From Peribacillus simplex (GTDB taxonomy: Bacteria > Bacillota > Bacilli > Bacillales > DSM-1321): a stretch of DNA of 64,000 nt. Position numbers and translations under genes: made by a program. The stretch lies in the NCBI RefSeq assembly GCF_001578185.1, contig NZ_CP011008.1, forward strand, positions 3,376,001 through 3,440,000, given 5' to 3'. Of this stretch, positions 1 to 10,048 are shown one piece after another (the stretch's first letter is position 1; each line of letters begins with the position of its first letter). Below the pieces are notes generated by a model that saw nothing but the letters and a program-made list of their open reading frames with translations, was not told the origin of the DNA and made no database searches.

Positions 1-44
1 ACTTCGGCTTTAATCTTATTATAAAATTCCGTAAATTGCCACAT
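1..44 (-). CDS. possible 5' end of a gene leaving the left edge
   Basis: An ATG at 44 on the minus strand opens a frame (MWQFTEFYNKIKAE) that stays open to the window edge. In B. subtilis sigX follows resE at this place, so an ECF sigma factor start would fit, but fourteen residues are too few to identify it and the ribosome binding site is weak. A competing ATG just upstream has a better Shine-Dalgarno but ends after 13 codons. Confidence 0.25.
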   Translation of the reverse strand, partial: MWQFTEFYNKIKAE

Positions 45-69
45 ATCCGAGGCTTCTCATCTTTCTCCT

Positions 70-117
70 AAAAAAAAACAAAGACAAGTTGGAAATGAAT
101 CCAATTGCCTTTGTCTT
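70..117 (-). terminator. rho-independent terminator of resDE
   Basis: On the minus strand, arms at 80-117 pair imperfectly (AAGACAAAGG with its complement) and are followed by a run of Ts (complement of 70-78). It lies about 50 bases after the resE stop. Confidence 0.75.
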
Positions 118-162
118 CACAGTTTTGTATGAAACAAGATTTATTGGCAAGCTACCCGTCAT

Positions 163-1953
163 TCATTCAGCATTTTCCATAATTCGAGGCAGGATAAAAC
201 TGAACGTTGTCCCTTTATTAGGTAAACTGTTTACCGAAATGTAGCCGTCATGGGCATTGATTATATTTTTTACGATTGCCAAACCCAATCCGGTACCTGA
301 TCTGCCGCGGGTCCTTGCTTTATCCGCTTTATAAAACCTCTCGAATACAAAAGGTAAATCCTCTTCGGGAATACCTGATCCAGAGTCCCTCACATCAATG
401 ATCAGACCCCTTCGATCACTAGTCCTCTGGATGACATCAATGTTACCGCCTGAAGGAGTATGACGAATCGCATTATCAATTAAATTAGTCAAAACCTGTT
501 CAATCCGGTCAGGGTCAAATTGCCATTCGATTTCATTGTCTTGAAGACTGGCTGATATTGTGATCCCCTTTTCTTTGGCAAGTCCGGAAAACTTACTTGT
601 TATCCGCTTTAAATAAGGAGATATAGGCACACATTCAAAGCTAAGGTTCATTTTTCCCGATTCCAATTTAGCCAGATCAAGCAGGTCATTGACTAAACGT
701 CCCATTCTCAAAGATTCATCATAGATGATTCGGGCCATTTCCACCTTTTCCTCTTCACTGCTCGCAATGTCATCTACGATCGCTTCACTATATCCTTGCA
801 ACATAGAAATTGGCGTTCTTAACTCATGGGAGACATTCGCTATGAAATCCGTCCTAAGTTTGTCCATACGTCTTTCATCACTCATATCCCGTATGATGGC
901 CACCGCTCCCCGGATATTGTCGGCATTTGTATATAGCGGGCTGACAATCAAACCCCAATCACGGCCTTGCAAGGTAATTTCACCGACTCGCTCCTTATCG
1001 AAGGACTCTGATTCATCAAAAAGATTCATCAAAACCAAGGGGACATTCACGTTATCCTCCCGGTTATAGCCTTTCTCAAAGTACCAGGATTGCAGAAACC
1101 TTTCCGCTGGCGGATTCGTTTCAAGGATTGTGCCATCTTTATTGAAGGTAATGACCCCATCAGCCATACTGCTAAGAATGCTTGAGAGATGTTCTTTTTC
1201 CTGACTAAGTGCATTCATATTGAATTTCAGTTGCTTTCTCATCTGATTAAACGCTATGGCCAACTCACCAATCTCATCTTGAGTCAAGATAGGAACCTTT
1301 GTATCAAATTTTCCCCGGGCAATCGCTAGCGCGGCTTCCCTCATCTTCACCAATGGGGCATTGATTCTTGTAGATAAAAAGAAAGCAAAAATCGTTGTCA
1401 ATATGATGGCGATGCCCGCTGCCAATAAAATGAACTGTGTAGTGGACTTTGTGGTTTCTTCCATGGATTCCAACGATTGAAATAAGAAAACTTCATCCTG
1501 TTCCCCATTCAATTCAAGTGGAATCCCTACAACAATTGCGGATAATTCCTCTTTACCCGCATCATCGGATAATGCGATTTCCTTTTTGACTGTCTTTCTA
1601 TCCGTAAAAACCTTGAGCAATTCGGGATCATTCTTAATGAATTCCGCCGTGATTTCAAACTCCTTTTCTCCTCCGATGGATGAGAATACCATTTTTTCAT
1701 CGTTAAGAATAATCATTTTCGTTTCGTTGCCTATTAATTCCGAAGCTATTTGTAAAACCTCATTGTTAGATCCTTGATGGTCATTGGTTACCTTAATGAT
1801 TTGTTCAGCCGTTTTGGTTAAATTATTTTCAATATTTTCAATTTGGAAGTTCTGAAAGAATTCGACCAGCAGAACGGTTAAAACGATTAATACAAACGAC
1901 ACGAGCAATAGGATCGTTGCCCATAGCTTCCCAACAACACTGCCCCATAGCAT
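163..1953 (-). CDS. resE: ResE, sensor histidine kinase
   Basis: Membrane-bound histidine kinase that phosphorylates ResD and so controls aerobic and anaerobic respiration genes. The 596 residues show two membrane segments (about 10-32 and 172-192) flanking an extracytoplasmic sensor region, a HAMP linker (about 194-246), a PAS-like region (about 250-360), the HisKA motif SHELRTP with the phospho-accepting His at 376, and a HATPase_c domain with N box ([11 protein letters not shown]) and glycine boxes ([15 protein letters not shown]). Length matches the B. subtilis protein. The ATG overlaps the resD stop by one base (TGATG), so the pair is translationally coupled. Assignment rests on domain order plus the resABCDE neighbourhood; the signal it senses cannot be seen here. 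Confidence 0.95.
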   Translation of the reverse strand: MLWGSVVGKLWATILLLVSFVLIVLTVLLVEFFQNFQIENIENNLTKTAEQIIKVTNDHQGSNNEVLQIASELIGNETKMIILNDEKMVFSSIGGEKEFEITAEFIKNDPELLKVFTDRKTVKKEIALSDDAGKEELSAIVVGIPLELNGEQDEVFLFQSLESMEETTKSTTQFILLAAGIAIILTTIFAFFLSTRINAPLVKMREAALAIARGKFDTKVPILTQDEIGELAIAFNQMRKQLKFNMNALSQEKEHLSSILSSMADGVITFNKDGTILETNPPAERFLQSWYFEKGYNREDNVNVPLVLMNLFDESESFDKERVGEITLQGRDWGLIVSPLYTNADNIRGAVAIIRDMSDERRMDKLRTDFIANVSHELRTPISMLQGYSEAIVDDIASSEEEKVEMARIIYDESLRMGRLVNDLLDLAKLESGKMNLSFECVPISPYLKRITSKFSGLAKEKGITISASLQDNEIEWQFDPDRIEQVLTNLIDNAIRHTPSGGNIDVIQRTSDRRGLIIDVRDSGSGIPEEDLPFVFERFYKADKARTRGRSGTGLGLAIVKNIINAHDGYISVNSLPNKGTTFSFILPRIMENAE

Positions 1954-2669
1954 CAGTCATTAATGACTTCGAACTTGTAACCTACACCCCAAACAGTGAC
2001 AATCATCTTGGCTGCGTTTTCGGATATGCGGTTTAATTTTTCACGTAAGCGTTTAACATGCGTGTCTACAGTTCGAAGATCTCCAAAGAATTCATAGTGC
2101 CACACTTCTTTTAACAATTGCTCTCTATCGAAAACTTTATCGGGGGATTTCGCTAAGAAATATAATAATTCATATTCTTTTGGTGTTAAAGAAACCTCTT
2201 TGCTATCAGCAAGTACACGGTGGGCATCATTATCGATCGTTAGATGTGAGAAGACGATCACATCTTTTGCCGTTGTTTCCGTCTGCATGTAACTCGTGCT
2301 TGAAGAGCGACGTAATAAAGCTTTTACCCTTAACACGACTTCACGAGGACTGAACGGCTTTACGATATAATCATCGGTACCCACTTCGAACCCTTGAACG
2401 CGGTTCACTTCTTCCCCTTTAGCAGTCAGCATGATAATAGGTGTCGTTTTCTTCTCCCTTAATTCACGGCAAACTTCGATTCCATCTTTACCAGGCATCA
2501 TAATATCCAATAAAATTAAATCATAATCATTTTCAAGGGCTTTTGTTAAAGCCATATCTCCATTTTCCGCTTCATCGATCATGTATTCTTCCCTTTCCAA
2601 ATACATCTTCAGCAGCCGGCGGATTCTTTCCTCATCATCCACCACGAGAATTTTTATAGCATTATACAT
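1953..2669 (-). CDS. resD: ResD, response regulator
   Basis: OmpR-family DNA-binding regulator partnered with ResE; in B. subtilis it activates resA, ctaA, fnr and nitrate/nitrite respiration genes. The receiver domain has the acidic pair D11-D12, phosphorylation site D55 (LLDIMMPG), and K104. A winged-helix Trans_reg_C domain follows from about residue 135, with the typical LTPKEYELL and VWGVGYKFE motifs. The ribosome binding site GGAGG lies 11 bases before the ATG. A gap of about 290 bases separates it from resC, so resDE may also have its own promoter, as known in B. subtilis. Confidence 0.95.
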   Translation of the reverse strand: MYNAIKILVVDDEERIRRLLKMYLEREEYMIDEAENGDMALTKALENDYDLILLDIMMPGKDGIEVCRELREKKTTPIIMLTAKGEEVNRVQGFEVGTDDYIVKPFSPREVVLRVKALLRRSSSTSYMQTETTAKDVIVFSHLTIDNDAHRVLADSKEVSLTPKEYELLYFLAKSPDKVFDREQLLKEVWHYEFFGDLRTVDTHVKRLREKLNRISENAAKMIVTVWGVGYKFEVIND

Positions 2670-2962
2670 TATGTAATCAGCCTCCTATCATATATTCTAC
2701 AAAATGAAAACTTCCATGACTAATACTTTTTCCTTACAAAGTACGATAAAGAGCCGATTTTGCATGGCTTCCATGAACCTTTCACCATTTTGTCACAAAA
2801 AAAGACTTCGACCGCTCACTAAAAGTTCATAAATGCTTTCACCGAAATATCCTTATTAATGGTTATGACTGAAAAAGGGATCATTCTCTAGAAAAATCGA
2901 TAAGCCAACTCCTCGACGTTTCTATCAAAAGACCCCCTTCATCTAAATATTACAATACAGAA

Positions 2963-4141
2963 TCAAGCATATGAATGCAAACCAGCAATAACAAGATTGA
3001 CGAATATCAAGTTAAACATTATGATGGCAAAACCGATGACGGCAAGCCAAGCTGATTTTTCCCCTTGCCATCCCTTTGACATGCGCAGATGCAAGAAAGC
3101 TGCATAAAACAACCAAGTAACAAGTGCCCAGACCTCTTTCGGATCCCAGCCCCAGAATCGTGTCCAGGCCACTTGAGCCCAGATCATTGCAAAAATAAGG
3201 GCACCGAGTGTAAAAATCGGAAAACCGATAAGGACCGAACGATAACTAATCTCGTCCAATAAATTTAAATTCACATTTTTAACGATCGGTTTAATCAATG
3301 CTGCCACTCTTTTGCGAGCAATCAACCTTATTAAACCATACAAGACAAGCCCCATACCGAATGACCAAAGTACAGTATTCAGTTTCTTGGCATTGATCAG
3401 TGGAGGCATGTCCATAAGTGGTTCAAATCGATCCGTCTCGATTAGTTTCCCTTCATTTGGACCCACTAACGCCGGGAGATTGAATTCCTGTTTAACCTCA
3501 GCACCATGTTTATCGACCCAATCAAACTTCGCCTGATAATCCATCGCAGCAAAAGAAGAAGTGATGATGACGAATCCGATGGTGCAGACTAATGTGAACA
3601 TGATGCCTTCAAGCCAGAACGTTCTTTTGCTTGATTGTGTCTGATCGACGAATTTGATTAAATAAATGATGGCAGTAACGAAACTTATGGCAAGGATCGA
3701 CTGTCCTGCCGCTGCAGTCGTTACATGAATATGAAGCCAATCGCTCTGCAAAGCAGGAATGAGTGGCGAAATTTCTGTAGGGAACATACTTGCATATGCG
3801 ATTATCAATAACGCAATCGGTAAAGCGAATAGCCCAAGGGCAGGTGTTTTATAAAGGTAATATATTAATATGAAAGCACCGACCAGCATCATTCCGAAAA
3901 AGGTCGTAAATTCAAACAGGTTACTTACCGGGGCATGGCCGGCAGCAATCCATCTAGTGATGAAATACCCAATTTGCGCCGTGAAACCGAGAATGGTGAT
4001 GAAAATGCCCAGTTTAGCCCATTTGTTTTGTTTCTTTTCTTCGGCTCCGCGTTTATCCTTGATCGATCCCCCAAATAAAAAGGTAGCGACAAGATATAAT
4101 AAGAAAGCTGCATATAAAAAGTTACTGCTTAATTCAGCCAT
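2963..4141 (-). CDS. resC: ResC/CcsA, cytochrome c synthase subunit
   Basis: Polytopic membrane protein that with ResB forms the system II haem exporter and cytochrome c synthase. The 392 residues carry multiple hydrophobic segments and the signature tryptophan-rich WWD-type stretch ([16 protein letters not shown], about residues 325-340) plus conserved histidines for haem. Its start overlaps the end of resB by 8 bases, which implies translational coupling. The N-terminal hydrophobic region before the core CcsA domain is usual for the Bacillus version. Confidence 0.93.
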   Translation of the reverse strand: MAELSSNFLYAAFLLYLVATFLFGGSIKDKRGAEEKKQNKWAKLGIFITILGFTAQIGYFITRWIAAGHAPVSNLFEFTTFFGMMLVGAFILIYYLYKTPALGLFALPIALLIIAYASMFPTEISPLIPALQSDWLHIHVTTAAAGQSILAISFVTAIIYLIKFVDQTQSSKRTFWLEGIMFTLVCTIGFVIITSSFAAMDYQAKFDWVDKHGAEVKQEFNLPALVGPNEGKLIETDRFEPLMDMPPLINAKKLNTVLWSFGMGLVLYGLIRLIARKRVAALIKPIVKNVNLNLLDEISYRSVLIGFPIFTLGALIFAMIWAQVAWTRFWGWDPKEVWALVTWLFYAAFLHLRMSKGWQGEKSAWLAVIGFAIIMFNLIFVNLVIAGLHSYA

Positions 4142-5783
4142 TTAAAACTTCCCCCTTACTAGAAGATTTCTCATCTTCAAGTTGATCAATCGGTTCGGAA
4201 AGTGATGTTGATTCTATCGCTTGTTTTATATCTCTTTTAATACCGTGCCAGTTTTTGTTTGTATGGCCGGCCATTAATATCTCATCATCTTTCCTCTTAA
4301 TCCAAATTCTCCGGTGATTCCAATAAGAGCCTTGGACAACGCCTATCATGAAAATGATTCCACCTGTGAATAGGATCCAAAGCGTTAAATCCTTCCTTAC
4401 GGTCAAAGCCGTGACATCTTGGGTTTCCACACCATTAAAAGCCATTTTATAAGTGTTTTCCCCTAAAGGCTCCACAGTCTCTTTAATCGCAACGAAACTG
4501 ACTTCACCCTCTGGCTTATCCGGAGTATGCATTTTAAAGATAAATGCTGGATTATTCGGAATCTTCGATATCGTTCTAGGTACACCTTTATCATCGAATT
4601 CGAAATCAGGGAAGTAACTGATCAAATCAACAGAATATCCTTCCTTCAACTCGTATTTCTTTTGAGGATTATTCAAATCAACCTTTAAGCTGCCATATTT
4701 CTCCTCGGTTTTTTTATTTATTAAATTAAAAGCCATCGTACTGAGCTCATTAAGTTTATAATCTACTTGGTAAAGGGCATAATGATCATATTTCAGAGGT
4801 TCATTGACTTTGATTTTATAATCTTTTACCTTATCAAGATCCACCTTTTCCCCTGGTATTGATTCTCCCTTGCGCTCATAGAGCGTAACATCAGATTGAT
4901 AGGTTTTGGCTATCGTACCGGTTTTATCTATTGCAGCACTGTATTGTTCATCTTCTTCATTTCCTTTGTCATACACCTCTAAGGTGAATTCATTATTCTG
5001 AAGATAGTATTCACCATTTGTACCCGGGATTTCTTTTCTCTCACCTTCCCGTAGCCAAAGTACTTTGTCGATATACATCCCGGGGACAGAACGCAATAAT
5101 GCTCCAATTAAGAAAATGATAAGTCCAATATGATTTACATAGGGTCCCCAACGTGAAAAACGCCCCTTTTCGGCAAGTATATGACCGTTTTCCTCGCGAA
5201 TATGATAACGCTGCCTTTTTAATCTATTCTTTACTTCTTCAAGGTTTATATCTTGGTCTTCAAGCTTTGTCACTCCATAAAGCCTCTGACGCTTCATGAA
5301 ACCGTCATGACGTGTGACCCCTTGTTTTTTTAACGATCGATATAATGGAAAAAAACGATCGATACTGGCAATCAGGAGTGATGTGCCCAGCATGCCTATG
5401 ATAATCAAATACCACCATGAACTATATAAATTATGGAACCCGAGTTCATAATACACCTTCCCGAACCAGCCGTATTCCAGTTCATAATGTTCTGCAGGCG
5501 TCGCGGTTGAAGGTATATACATTTCCTGGGGTAAGATCGTCCCGATAGCTGAAGCGACCAAGGCAATGACAATGAGCGTCACCCCTACCTTAACGGAAGA
5601 AAAGAAGTTCCATATTTTATCGATGATCGTTTTTTTATATGTTTGTGAACGCCTGGCAGTTCCTTCATATCGCATATCAATAAGCTTGTTTTCTTTTTCG
5701 TTACCAAGGACCATCCCGCATTTCCCACAAATCTTTGTGCCAAACGGATTTACATGACCGCAATCGCATTTTACTTCTTTCAT
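4134..5783 (-). CDS. resB: ResB, cytochrome c biogenesis protein
   Basis: Partner of ResC in system II cytochrome c assembly, binding haem and apocytochrome outside the membrane. The 549 residues begin with a short four-cysteine zinc-ribbon-like motif (CDCG...CGKCG, residues 7-22), then three N-terminal membrane segments, a large extracytoplasmic domain (about 250-450) and a last membrane segment near 455-475. Conserved [21 protein letters not shown] and [10 protein letters not shown] stretches match the ResB family. It lies 18 bases after resA in one operon. Confidence 0.94.
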   Translation of the reverse strand: MKEVKCDCGHVNPFGTKICGKCGMVLGNEKENKLIDMRYEGTARRSQTYKKTIIDKIWNFFSSVKVGVTLIVIALVASAIGTILPQEMYIPSTATPAEHYELEYGWFGKVYYELGFHNLYSSWWYLIIIGMLGTSLLIASIDRFFPLYRSLKKQGVTRHDGFMKRQRLYGVTKLEDQDINLEEVKNRLKRQRYHIREENGHILAEKGRFSRWGPYVNHIGLIIFLIGALLRSVPGMYIDKVLWLREGERKEIPGTNGEYYLQNNEFTLEVYDKGNEEDEQYSAAIDKTGTIAKTYQSDVTLYERKGESIPGEKVDLDKVKDYKIKVNEPLKYDHYALYQVDYKLNELSTMAFNLINKKTEEKYGSLKVDLNNPQKKYELKEGYSVDLISYFPDFEFDDKGVPRTISKIPNNPAFIFKMHTPDKPEGEVSFVAIKETVEPLGENTYKMAFNGVETQDVTALTVRKDLTLWILFTGGIIFMIGVVQGSYWNHRRIWIKRKDDEILMAGHTNKNWHGIKRDIKQAIESTSLSEPIDQLEDEKSSSKGEVLNG

Positions 5784-5801
5784 GTCAAAAACTCCCCAAT
5801 A

Positions 5802-6332
5802 TTATGGTTTAATTCTCTCCATATGCTTTTGGATGCTCTCTTCTGTCAAAGCTCCGGTGATGATATCTACTACTTTCCCCTCTTTATCGACCAAAAAGGT
5901 AACTGGCAAAATATCCACGCGATAGGCATTTTCCACTTCCCTGCCTTTATCGATCATGACTGGAAAGGTAAGATTATGCTTTGTAATAAAATTATTGACA
6001 GCATAGTCAGATTCCCCGACATTGACCGCTAATATCTCAACGCCCTGGTCCTTAAAGTTTTTATATTGATTTTCCATATAAGGCATTTCATATTCACACG
6101 GCTTACAATATGTACCCCAAAAGTTCAGGAAGACGCCTTTTCCTTTGTATTCAGAAAGTTTATGCTCTTTGCCTTCCATATCAGTCAAAACGAAATTGGG
6201 TGCATCTGATCCTTTTCTCAGACTTTCATTCTTATCTTTAGTGAAGTTCGTATAAAGGGCAAACACTAAAGCTGCACCTAAAAGCAGAAGAATGATGGTC
6301 CTGCTTATTAGGCGTCGCTTCTTCTTATCCAT
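5802..6332 (-). CDS. resA: ResA, thiol-disulfide oxidoreductase
   Basis: Membrane-anchored thioredoxin-like protein that reduces the haem-binding cysteines of apocytochrome c before haem attachment. The 176 residues have one N-terminal anchor (about 10-30) and a thioredoxin fold with active site CKPC (C76, C79) in the context FWGTYCKPCEYEMPY, followed by a cis-proline in ILPVTFLVD. First gene of resABC. Family membership is clear from the motif and the operon. Confidence 0.95.
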   Translation of the reverse strand: MDKKKRRLISRTIILLLLGAALVFALYTNFTKDKNESLRKGSDAPNFVLTDMEGKEHKLSEYKGKGVFLNFWGTYCKPCEYEMPYMENQYKNFKDQGVEILAVNVGESDYAVNNFITKHNLTFPVMIDKGREVENAYRVDILPVTFLVDKEGKVVDIITGALTEESIQKHMERIKP

Positions 6333-6467
6333 AGAGATCCTCCTAATGCCACACTAAATTTAACCATACCATTATACCATTCAACACCATGCCCATTTTA
6401 TTTAAATTTCTGAAGGTTTTGTGACATTCATTCCCGATTCATGAAAGAAAAGGTATTTACAGGTTGT

Positions 6468-6512
6468 TTTCCACCACCCATTCTTCCAGAGGAAGAATGG
6501 GGTAGTGGTTTC
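6468..6512. terminator. strong inverted repeat between rluB and resA
   Basis: Arms CCACCACCCATTCTTC and GAAGAATGGGGTAGTGG face each other around a five-base loop. Neither strand has a proper T run after it, so it may be a transcript-end or attenuation hairpin rather than a classic terminator. It sits between the rluB stop and the resA upstream region. Confidence 0.5.
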
Positions 6513-6540
6513 AACCTATTAATAAAGGAAATATTCTTTT

Positions 6541-7281
6541 TTACATTCTCCGCTGTTTAGGTTCGGTCGATGCTAAAGTCCTCATTAATTTAACTTCATG
6601 TGGAGTCAGTTCCCTGGAATCTCCTGCTGTTAACCCGTCCAAAGTCAAGAAACCATATTGTTCCCTCTTCAATTTTATGACGGGATGGCCGATTGCTTCA
6701 AACATCCTGCGGACTTGTCTATTCCTGCCTTCATGTATTGTGATTTCAACAATGGCCGTTTCCTTTTTTTTGTCGGTAGACAATACCCTAGTCTTGGCTG
6801 GAGCAGTCTTGCCATCCTCCAATTTGATACCTTTATCCAGCTTTTTCAAGCTTTCACGCAAAGGCATCCCTTTTACTTTTGCAACATACACTTTATCCAC
6901 TTCATGCTTCGGATGCATTAACGTGTTTGCAAATTCTCCGTCATTGGTTAAAATCAACAAACCTGAAGTATCGTAATCCAAGCGGCCAACTGGATAAATC
7001 CGCTCATTGATGTAAGGGAAATAGTCCGTTACGACTTTTCTATTCTTATCATCCGAAACTGCCGAAATGACACCGCGCGGTTTATAGAATAGGAAATAAA
7101 CAGGAGCTTCTTTTTCAAGCGGGACTTCATTAACCTGAACCTTATCATTAGGACCCACCTTCACGCCTAATTCCTTCACTACTTTGCCGTTCACTTTTAC
7201 CTTGCCTTCTAAAATCAACTCTTCTGCTTTACGGCGGGAAGCCAGTCCAGCATGTGCTATCACCTTTTGTAATCGTTCCAT
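6541..7281 (-). CDS. rluB: RluB, 23S rRNA pseudouridine synthase
   Basis: Makes pseudouridine in helix 89 of 23S rRNA (position 2605 in E. coli numbering). The 246 residues have an N-terminal S4 RNA-binding domain (residues 1-60, LQKVIAHAGLASRRKAE) and an RsuA/RluB-type catalytic domain with the catalytic Asp at 102 in GRLDYDTSGLL and the family motif GRNRQVRRMFEAIGHPV. SD GGGGTGA precedes the ATG. In B. subtilis the same gene sits between spmB and resA, as here. Confidence 0.93.
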   Translation of the reverse strand: MERLQKVIAHAGLASRRKAEELILEGKVKVNGKVVKELGVKVGPNDKVQVNEVPLEKEAPVYFLFYKPRGVISAVSDDKNRKVVTDYFPYINERIYPVGRLDYDTSGLLILTNDGEFANTLMHPKHEVDKVYVAKVKGMPLRESLKKLDKGIKLEDGKTAPAKTRVLSTDKKKETAIVEITIHEGRNRQVRRMFEAIGHPVIKLKREQYGFLTLDGLTAGDSRELTPHEVKLMRTLASTEPKQRRM

Positions 7282-7566
7282 CTATCTTCACCCCATAGTA
7301 TAATCATTCGTTTGTTATTGTCTATACATACACAATCATACAATTATTACATATAGAGAGGCAAAAACAAAAGGTTTTTCGCGATTAAGAGCTTTTCTTT
7401 TATCAATACACTAATAATGAGACTGTTAAATGGTCTAGTTTCCATAATGAGTGTAACATAGCTTATTTTTCCATACAAAAAAATGTTTCTTTTAGATGAA
7501 AGTTTGGACCCCATTTAAAATCGATAGCCCATCATAGCCGTTAGTTTAAGAAAAAGACAAAAAAAA
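7282..7566. other. intergenic region, no gene seen
   Basis: About 285 bases between rluB and the spmB terminator. It is AT-rich and I see no convincing start codon with a ribosome binding site on either strand. It presumably carries the rluB promoter. Confidence 0.5.
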
Positions 7567-7585
7567 GAAATGGGATGCCCATTTC
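7561..7585 (-). terminator. terminator after spmB
   Basis: Perfect hairpin GAAATGGG-atg-CCCATTTC at 7567-7585, followed on the minus strand by a run of Ts (7561-7566 and beyond). Confidence 0.8.
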
Positions 7586-7592
7586 CTTCCTT

Positions 7593-8132
7593 TTACTTCA
7601 TTCCGAAAACTAGTGTGACAACGATAACGGCAGCTATGATTCCGATCAGGTCCGCCAAAAGACCGACCTTAAGGGCATCACCCATTTTTTTGATCCCGAC
7701 CGCTCCAAAATAAACGGTCAATACGTAGAATGTGGTGTCTGTACTTCCCTGAATCGTGGCAGCCAAGCGTCCAACGAATGAATCCGGTCCATAAACCGAT
7801 ATAAGGTCGCTGGTCATGCCTAAAGCGGCTGTTCCGGATATTGGTCTAATAATCGCAAGGGGTAAAACCTCAGACGGAAAATGAAGAAAGGAAAGCAATG
7901 GGTTTAATAATTGTACAATGAAGTCCAATGCCCCTGATGCCCTAAATACCGAAATCGCCACAAGCATGCCTACCAGGAAAGGGATGAGGGAAAAGGACAT
8001 GTTGATCCCTTCTTTCCCACCCTCGACGAAGGTCTCATAGGTGGGAATCCTTTTCAATGTACCGTACAGTAATATACAGAGGATCAAAATCGGTATCATC
8101 CAAATTGATATGGTGGTCATCCAGTGCAACAT
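7593..8132 (-). CDS. spmB: SpmB, spore maturation protein B
   Basis: Membrane protein that with SpmA is needed for full spore core dehydration. The 179 residues have several hydrophobic helices and the nucleoside-transporter-gate type motif (GxxxGMxxxxxVFRASGALD, IRPISGTAALGM). Its ATG lies one base after the spmA stop, so the two are coupled. It closes the dacB-spmA-spmB operon, transcribed from sigma E in B. subtilis. Confidence 0.93.
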   Translation of the reverse strand: MLHWMTTISIWMIPILILCILLYGTLKRIPTYETFVEGGKEGINMSFSLIPFLVGMLVAISVFRASGALDFIVQLLNPLLSFLHFPSEVLPLAIIRPISGTAALGMTSDLISVYGPDSFVGRLAATIQGSTDTTFYVLTVYFGAVGIKKMGDALKVGLLADLIGIIAAVIVVTLVFGMK

Positions 8133-8133
8133 C

Positions 8134-8727
8134 CTATTCCCTCCCGCTTCTCTTTCTCCTGTAATAAAAATATCGGTCTATCGCGATTCCTCCAACGGCA
8201 GAAATGGCTGTTGCTATTATGGTCGGGAAAACGATGTCCGTCGGGGAGTGGGCATCGTAATTCATGCGGATTGCAATAACAGTCGTCGGAATCAACGTTA
8301 CGCTTGAGGTATTGATCGCTAAAAAAGTGACCATCGAGCGGCTTACCGTTGCTTTTCCTCCATTTAGTTTCTTTAGCTGCTCCATGGCTTTAATACCAAG
8401 AGGTGTAGCTGCATTTCCTAAACCGAATGTGTTTGCCATCATATTCGAAAGGATATATCCCATAGCCGGATGATTAGGCGGCACTTCAGGGAACAGCCAT
8501 CTCATGAATGGCTTGAACAAGTTGGATAGTTTATCAAGCAGTCCCGATTCTTCCGCTATTTTCATCAAACCCAGCCAAAAGACAAGAATGCTCATCAGTC
8601 CCAGACAAAGGGTTACCGCTTCCTTTGCACTGACAAAAAGAGCTTTATTCACCTGATCCATGGTCCCATTAATCATGCCAAATACAATACCGATCACAAA
8701 CATCCCAACCCAAATGTAATTAACCAT
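8134..8727 (-). CDS. spmA: SpmA, spore maturation protein A
   Basis: Partner of SpmB in spore dehydration; membrane protein with nucleoside recognition (gate) domain. I place the start at the ATG giving MVNYIWVGMF (197 residues, the family length) rather than at 8814, which would add a charged 29-residue leader. The chosen start overlaps dacB by 8 bases, typical of coupling. The motif GLGNAATPLGIKAMEQLKKL is characteristic. Several hydrophobic helices span the rest. Confidence 0.92.
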   Translation of the reverse strand: MVNYIWVGMFVIGIVFGMINGTMDQVNKALFVSAKEAVTLCLGLMSILVFWLGLMKIAEESGLLDKLSNLFKPFMRWLFPEVPPNHPAMGYILSNMMANTFGLGNAATPLGIKAMEQLKKLNGGKATVSRSMVTFLAINTSSVTLIPTTVIAIRMNYDAHSPTDIVFPTIIATAISAVGGIAIDRYFYYRRKRSGRE

Positions 8728-9880
8728 TCCGTTCGATTCCCAATACCGCTTCAAATACCTCGGCCCATGATGATTGGAACGATTGTTGCTTGAAGCTTTC
8801 TTTTGATTCCCCATAAAAAATTGAACGCGTACCTATTTTCTTTCCATCGAGATAGATGGATGCCCTGCCGACCACTTCCGGGATTTTCCTTTTATCTTTC
8901 CAATCCTTCTGAGGCTTCAACAATTTCATTTTCACATTGACCAACTTTGTCTCTTCTTTTGTTAGTGGGTATGAAAAATCCTTTTTAATGTACACATGCC
9001 CTTTATATATTTTATTTTCCATATTCTTTACCATGCCTTCAGGTAAAATTTCTGTTGGCTTATAATCCTTAAAGGCGGCTTCGTACATTTGAATATGATC
9101 ATTCCAATCATCCGGACCATTCAATGTCACAGCAATCAGGTCATGCCCGTTTTTTGTTGCCGTCGTGACCAAGGTACGTTTTGCTAGTTTGGTATACCCT
9201 GTTTTCCCCCCTGTGCAATACTCATATAATTGTGTAAGTAGGCGATTTTTGTTTTTCCATACATAATCCCATTGTTCTGTGGAATTAGGTGCCCTATGTT
9301 CCTTTGTGCCGGCAATCTTGGCATACGTTTCATTTTGCATGGCATAACGAGTGAGTATGGCCATATCATATGCGGTTGAATAATGATTTTTCGTATTATC
9401 CAAACCATGTGGATTTGAAAAATGAGTATTTTTCATCCCGATTTCTTCCGCCTTTTGATTCATCATCCAGACGAATCCATCCAGGCTTCCGCCAACCTTT
9501 TCACTGATTGCGACTGCTGCATCATTGCCTGAACGAAGCATCAAGCCATAAACCAAATCTTCGAGCTTAATTCTTTCACCTTCTTTTAAATAAAGGGATG
9601 ATCCCTCCGTCCCGAAGGCAGTACTGCTCACCTTCACTTTTTCATCCATTAGTCCCGATTCAATAGCCAAGATAGCCGTCATTATTTTCGTAATGCTTGC
9701 TATACGATTCTTTTCATGGGCATTCACTTCATAAATGACCCTTCCGCTATCCTCATCCATTAAAATCGCACTATGGGCACTTACGGAAACCTTTGCTTTG
9801 GCGCTTTGTAAGGGTGCCATAAAAGACAACAGGAGAATGACGATACACAAACTTGATAACCCTTTATATGAAAAACGCAT
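8720..9880 (-). CDS. dacB: DacB, sporulation D-alanyl-D-alanine carboxypeptidase
   Basis: Low-molecular-mass penicillin-binding protein (PBP5*) that trims the terminal D-Ala from muropeptides and lowers cross-linking in the spore cortex. The 386 residues have a signal peptide (about 1-28), serine peptidase S11 motifs SxxK (S62-K65, ASITK), SxN (LRSGNDA) and KTG (GGKTGYTK), then a C-terminal beta domain and a hydrophilic/amphipathic tail. It heads the dacB-spmA-spmB operon. DacF at 27.2 kb is the second family member here; the operon context decides the name. Confidence 0.92.
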   Translation of the reverse strand: MRFSYKGLSSLCIVILLLSFMAPLQSAKAKVSVSAHSAILMDEDSGRVIYEVNAHEKNRIASITKIMTAILAIESGLMDEKVKVSSTAFGTEGSSLYLKEGERIKLEDLVYGLMLRSGNDAAVAISEKVGGSLDGFVWMMNQKAEEIGMKNTHFSNPHGLDNTKNHYSTAYDMAILTRYAMQNETYAKIAGTKEHRAPNSTEQWDYVWKNKNRLLTQLYEYCTGGKTGYTKLAKRTLVTTATKNGHDLIAVTLNGPDDWNDHIQMYEAAFKDYKPTEILPEGMVKNMENKIYKGHVYIKKDFSYPLTKEETKLVNVKMKLLKPQKDWKDKRKIPEVVGRASIYLDGKKIGTRSIFYGESKESFKQQSFQSSWAEVFEAVLGIERNG

Positions 9881-10048
9881 AAGTGCCCCCTCGTCTCTTT
9901 ACTTGTTTTTGTACAAGTTTATGCAAATGGACAAGGGTTATGAATAAAAAGAATGTAAACCTTCATGATATCTCCATATTTTCAAAGAGCATATCCAATA
10001 AATAAAAAAATCGATAGGAGGACAGTCCCCTATCGATTTAGTGTTCTA

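Noticed and set aside
725..1069. 114-residue plus-strand frame inside resE
   Set aside because: Antisense shadow of a strongly conserved kinase; no ribosome binding site and serine-rich composition typical of antisense frames.
6468..6512. Possible CRISPR or IS end
   Set aside because: A single inverted repeat without further copies or flanking duplications; best read as an RNA hairpin.
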